From Chrysopilus asiliformis (Eukaryota > Arthropoda > Insecta > Diptera > Rhagionidae), in contig OZ035961.1 of the NCBI GenBank assembly GCA_964034945.1, forward strand, positions 8,168,501-8,232,500: a DNA stretch of 64,000 nucleotides, given 5' to 3'. A program made the position numbers and the translations under genes. The first letter of the stretch is position 1, and every line of letters starts with the position of its first letter. Of this stretch, positions 60,917 to 64,000 are shown piece by piece. The notes below the pieces were generated by a model that did not search any database, was not told the DNA's origin, and worked only from the letters and a program-made list of their open reading frames with translations.

Positions 60917-61324
60917 TGAGGGCCACATCTATCAGTTTTCCATCAGTCGCGACTGTTACGGTACTCGTCAGTTTTCCATCAGTTTTTTACATCTAGTTAA
61001 GCGTTCCCATCTATCAGTTGCAACTGACAGTTTTTTCCATTCATTTTGATTGTAGAGTTCAAAAAATACCGATGGATAATAGAGAGAGAGCGTGTGTATG
61101 CATTATTATTGCATTAAGTTCAAAAAATAGTATTTGGTTCTATTCTAATGCGAAACGACTGACGCGAACGTTCACACCAATCAGTTGGGTATCAGTTTGC
61201 TAGAAAAACTGATCTGACCACGAATTTTTTCGTGGTTGCCCATCAGTCGTCTGATTTTCCGTTCACACCAATCAGTTTCTCATCAGTTTCCCAAAAACTG
61301 ATGGAAAACTGATAGATGTGGCCT
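60917..61324. mobile_element. TIR element with many CATCAGTTTTC words
   Basis: The ends GGCCACATCTATCAGTTTTC and (reverse) GGCCACATCTATCAGTTTTC are perfect inverted copies. The interior holds at least six further TCAGTTT-type words in both orientations, a layout common at the ends of transposase-bound DNA elements. No transposase and no clear target duplication. Confidence 0.75.
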
Positions 61325-64000
61325 CTACTTAAGGAAAAAAAAAGGAATGGGTACAGTTTTTTGGGTTCTACTTTCGTGAACATCTTCCTTTCGTGAACAT
61401 ATCCCCATCGCCCTTTCACTCACGAATGCAATTCGCTCAAGAACTTAACTTCACATCGCTCACCCAAGAGCTTTTATCAGCTGATCGTTGAAAATTATGC
61501 CATGGGCTTTTCTGTCTTACCATGGGCACAGTATACAGTAAACAAACTTCATACATTAAATGTGAAAATAACCTGTGTAACCGAAAACGAATAACCCAGA
61601 AATACCCAAATCTAGGCATTCTAATTGGTTAGAAAAATCTTAAATTTTTGGGGTACAAAAAATGAACAAACAATATGACCACAAAGGAATCTAATAAAAG
61701 TGAAACAGAGAAAGAAATATACTGTCAAAGATGAGAGCCGCAACGACGTTACCAGATTAGTCAGTTGCGAAATGTATTTTTTGCCTTAGAAATTAAATAC
61801 AATTCTAAAATAAGTTGCAAATTATGTTCGTTTGAATATAGAAAATTAGAAATTCAGTCCAAACTGGTACTGCATTTTTTCTCAAACGTCATTATTGCTT
61901 TGAAATTAGCATCACGTCGTTTGTAAAATGATTTTGACGGACCGAAGATTTGATATTAATTGCTTTTCTACTATATCCTGACAATTTAAATTTTCTATCC
62001 AAATTTTCAACCTAAAATGAAGAATGTTTGTACTTTTATAAGAAATAGTGGTCAAAACAGATTTCAATTTTTAAATTTCCCTCCTCTGAAATATAAAATC
62101 AACAGCAGAAAAGTCAGATTTGGCAATGCCGGTTGCAATTGTTTCTTTCAGTTCCTCTGATTTGATGGGAAACGAGTCGGGTGGATTTCGGTTTCATTAT
62201 TTTTCTCATTTTGCATTGTTGTGATAATAAAAAGATTTTAAATAAGATTTTAAATAAAGATTTTACCTTTGTTTGTCTCGGGGAAAACGGAAAAGTGAAA
62301 AACTATCGGAATTAGTCACCCCACATGATGGGACACAGCAAGATATGCGTCGTTTGCCGGTGTTCATTTTTTATAATTTCCTGTGAAATGAAGTGAGTGA
62401 TTTAAACAGAAAGTTTATAATTTAGTATTTTTCCATACTATTTCGTGTATTCCGCTGATATTTGATTTAGTATTTTATCTTTATGCCGACTAAATTTCAC
62501 GCAAAACACATTGCGAAATGCACAAGATACCGATCAGCTGTGTCGCTTTTGTTTACAAATTTTCGGTTACACGCATATATGGCTGTGCTGTTTGCTCTCG
62601 TGTTTTCTGCCTATGAATATGGTGTGTTTTCTTTACTCTTACATGTTAAATTGGGTTATTTTCGAGTTTGCTTACTGTATACTGTGCCATGGGGGTCATC
62701 TGTATATTCTTTGTGATAAAACGTTGAAAGGAAACACAAATTTTACTTTGAATATTTGAATAATTTAATTATTGATATACTAATTCTTTGTATTGTTTAA
62801 AGTTTTATCTTATTATCTAACTACATACATCACATGAAAAGTTTTTTTTTATTCAAATTGATTTTCTTTGTTTAATTTTTAATAAAAATTCTTTATCAAA
62901 CTTTTTTTTCCTTTGTCTAAAGTAATGTTTTATTTATTAAAATATTTTCATACGGTCAAATTATTTGAGTTTTTGTTCAAATAATCTTTCCAACTTTTTT
63001 TTTGTTCATTTCTTTAATATAAAAAATTTAATTTACCTAAAAGTAGATATATGATTTGTTATAAATACATAAAACAATCCAAAATAAATGCTATTAAATC
63101 CATTTTCACTCTTTGCAAGTGTTTATTTTTTTCTTTTAAGCTTAAACATACCTAAAATTAATAAGTTGCACGCTCAGGATTTACTTTTATTCTAATTTAA
63201 TATACTTTTTTTTGTTTCAATTATTTTTTTTCTAAAAAACTTTTCAAAGCAGACATAGTTTGCTGCGTGTATTTAAAGAGAACATGAAAATCTCATTTAA
63301 CAGTATTTTTTTTAAATAATCATAAAAGTGTTTTTGGTAATGTTTTGGAAATTCTTTGTATTTCTGCCTATTTCAATGTTGTATGGCTTTTAAACTTTAG
63401 TTTAAATAATAATTTGGATCAGATTATGTTTCAATTATGATCAGAAGTTTAAAACTGATATTTTTTTGCGGATTTAAGCGATTTTTTTTTCAAATTTAGC
63501 TTAAATGCGATTTTTTTTTTACATTTTGGTCGTTAAAATTTATTGTTTGGAAAATAAAATGATTAAGAAATATTCGTAATGTTAAACAAAGGGAAAAATC
63601 ATATAGTGAATACACACAGGCACACAAATTTTATTTTACAAACGTATTTAGAACGAAACTGGAATCGGTGGACTAATTTGAATCACAGATTTTATAAGCA
63701 CCGACAGCATGGCTTCAATGTACGGTGAAATAATTTTTTTTTTAAACAAGACAAATAATGCATTAGGTCCCACGGGCTATTTTTGTTTTATATAAAACTT
63801 ATTCACGTATAAAAACAATCCCATATTTAATTCTTTAAAATTGATTTAATTTAATTACAATTGTTTTTTTTTTACTTTGTTCAAATATCGTAAAAAGTAA
63901 AAATTTTACTAAATTTAAAATTATAATAAAATTTTCCTTTTTTAATTAATTTAAAAAAAAAAACAAAATCTTTTCAAGTATTCGTATGATCACAAAATAG
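61325..64000. other. AT-rich DNA with one inverted-repeat pair
   Basis: CCATGGGCACAGTATACAGT at 61520 recurs in reverse near 62694, with AAAATAACC-like continuation, so 61520-62694 may be an old TIR element. From 62.8 kb to the end the DNA is very AT-rich and I see nothing to annotate. Confidence 0.4.

Noticed and set aside
62483..62759. Two overlapping frames with hydrophobic stretches
   Set aside because: Lie over the inverted-repeat arm near 62690 and have no exon context.

Overview
The window is nuclear DNA from an insect, most likely a fly (Diptera). It is AT-rich, has spliced protein genes with short introns, and is densely filled with transposon remnants. Five genes can be rebuilt exon by exon with consistent splice phases. 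All five match animal families: a flavin amine oxidase, an SLC22-type organic cation transporter, a trypsin-like serine protease, a Spätzle-type cystine-knot ligand, and two related MYND/Tudor proteins of the piRNA pathway (counted here as one divergent locus). The species cannot be fixed from the sequence alone.

Layout. 1-8.9 kb: AT-rich, no supported gene apart from a short zinc-finger (ZBED/hAT-like) fragment near 6.3 kb. 8.9-12.4 kb: amine oxidase gene, + strand, whose last coding exon is split by a 1,949-bp terminal-inverted-repeat element with a perfect 7-bp target duplication. 12.4-17 kb: nested MITEs and a dead mariner. 17.0-24.7 kb: ten-exon SLC22-like transporter, + strand. Its 4.7-kb first intron holds a pogo/Tigger-type element with a Helitron inside it, and a second Helitron. 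24.8-25.9 kb: six-exon serine protease, - strand, converging on the transporter with 45 bp between stop codons. 27-28.5 kb: mariner and LINE ORF1 remnants. 28.9-29.5 kb: single-exon spz-like gene. 30-36 kb: retroelement debris, a palindromic MITE and a possible two-exon gene of unknown function.

36.5-59.5 kb is the most striking part. A vreteno-like gene (RRM-like, MYND, two Tudor domains; 852 aa, ten exons, - strand) and a TDRD1-like gene (MYND, four Tudor domains; 932 aa, four exons, + strand) stand head to head across 716 bp. Their MYND fingers have identical cysteine/histidine spacing. The splice sites after the MYND exon and around the last Tudor exon have the same phases, so they look like ancient paralogues sharing one promoter region. 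Both are implicated by family in germline transposon silencing, yet their introns are packed with repeats: family R1, family R2, two PIF/Harbinger derivatives, a hAT-like element and several hairpin MITEs. 59.5-64 kb: more R2 and MITE copies, then plain AT-rich DNA.

Limits: no searches were run. Exon models rest on reading frames, GT/AG sites and phase agreement. Repeat family names R1 and R2 are local labels used only here.
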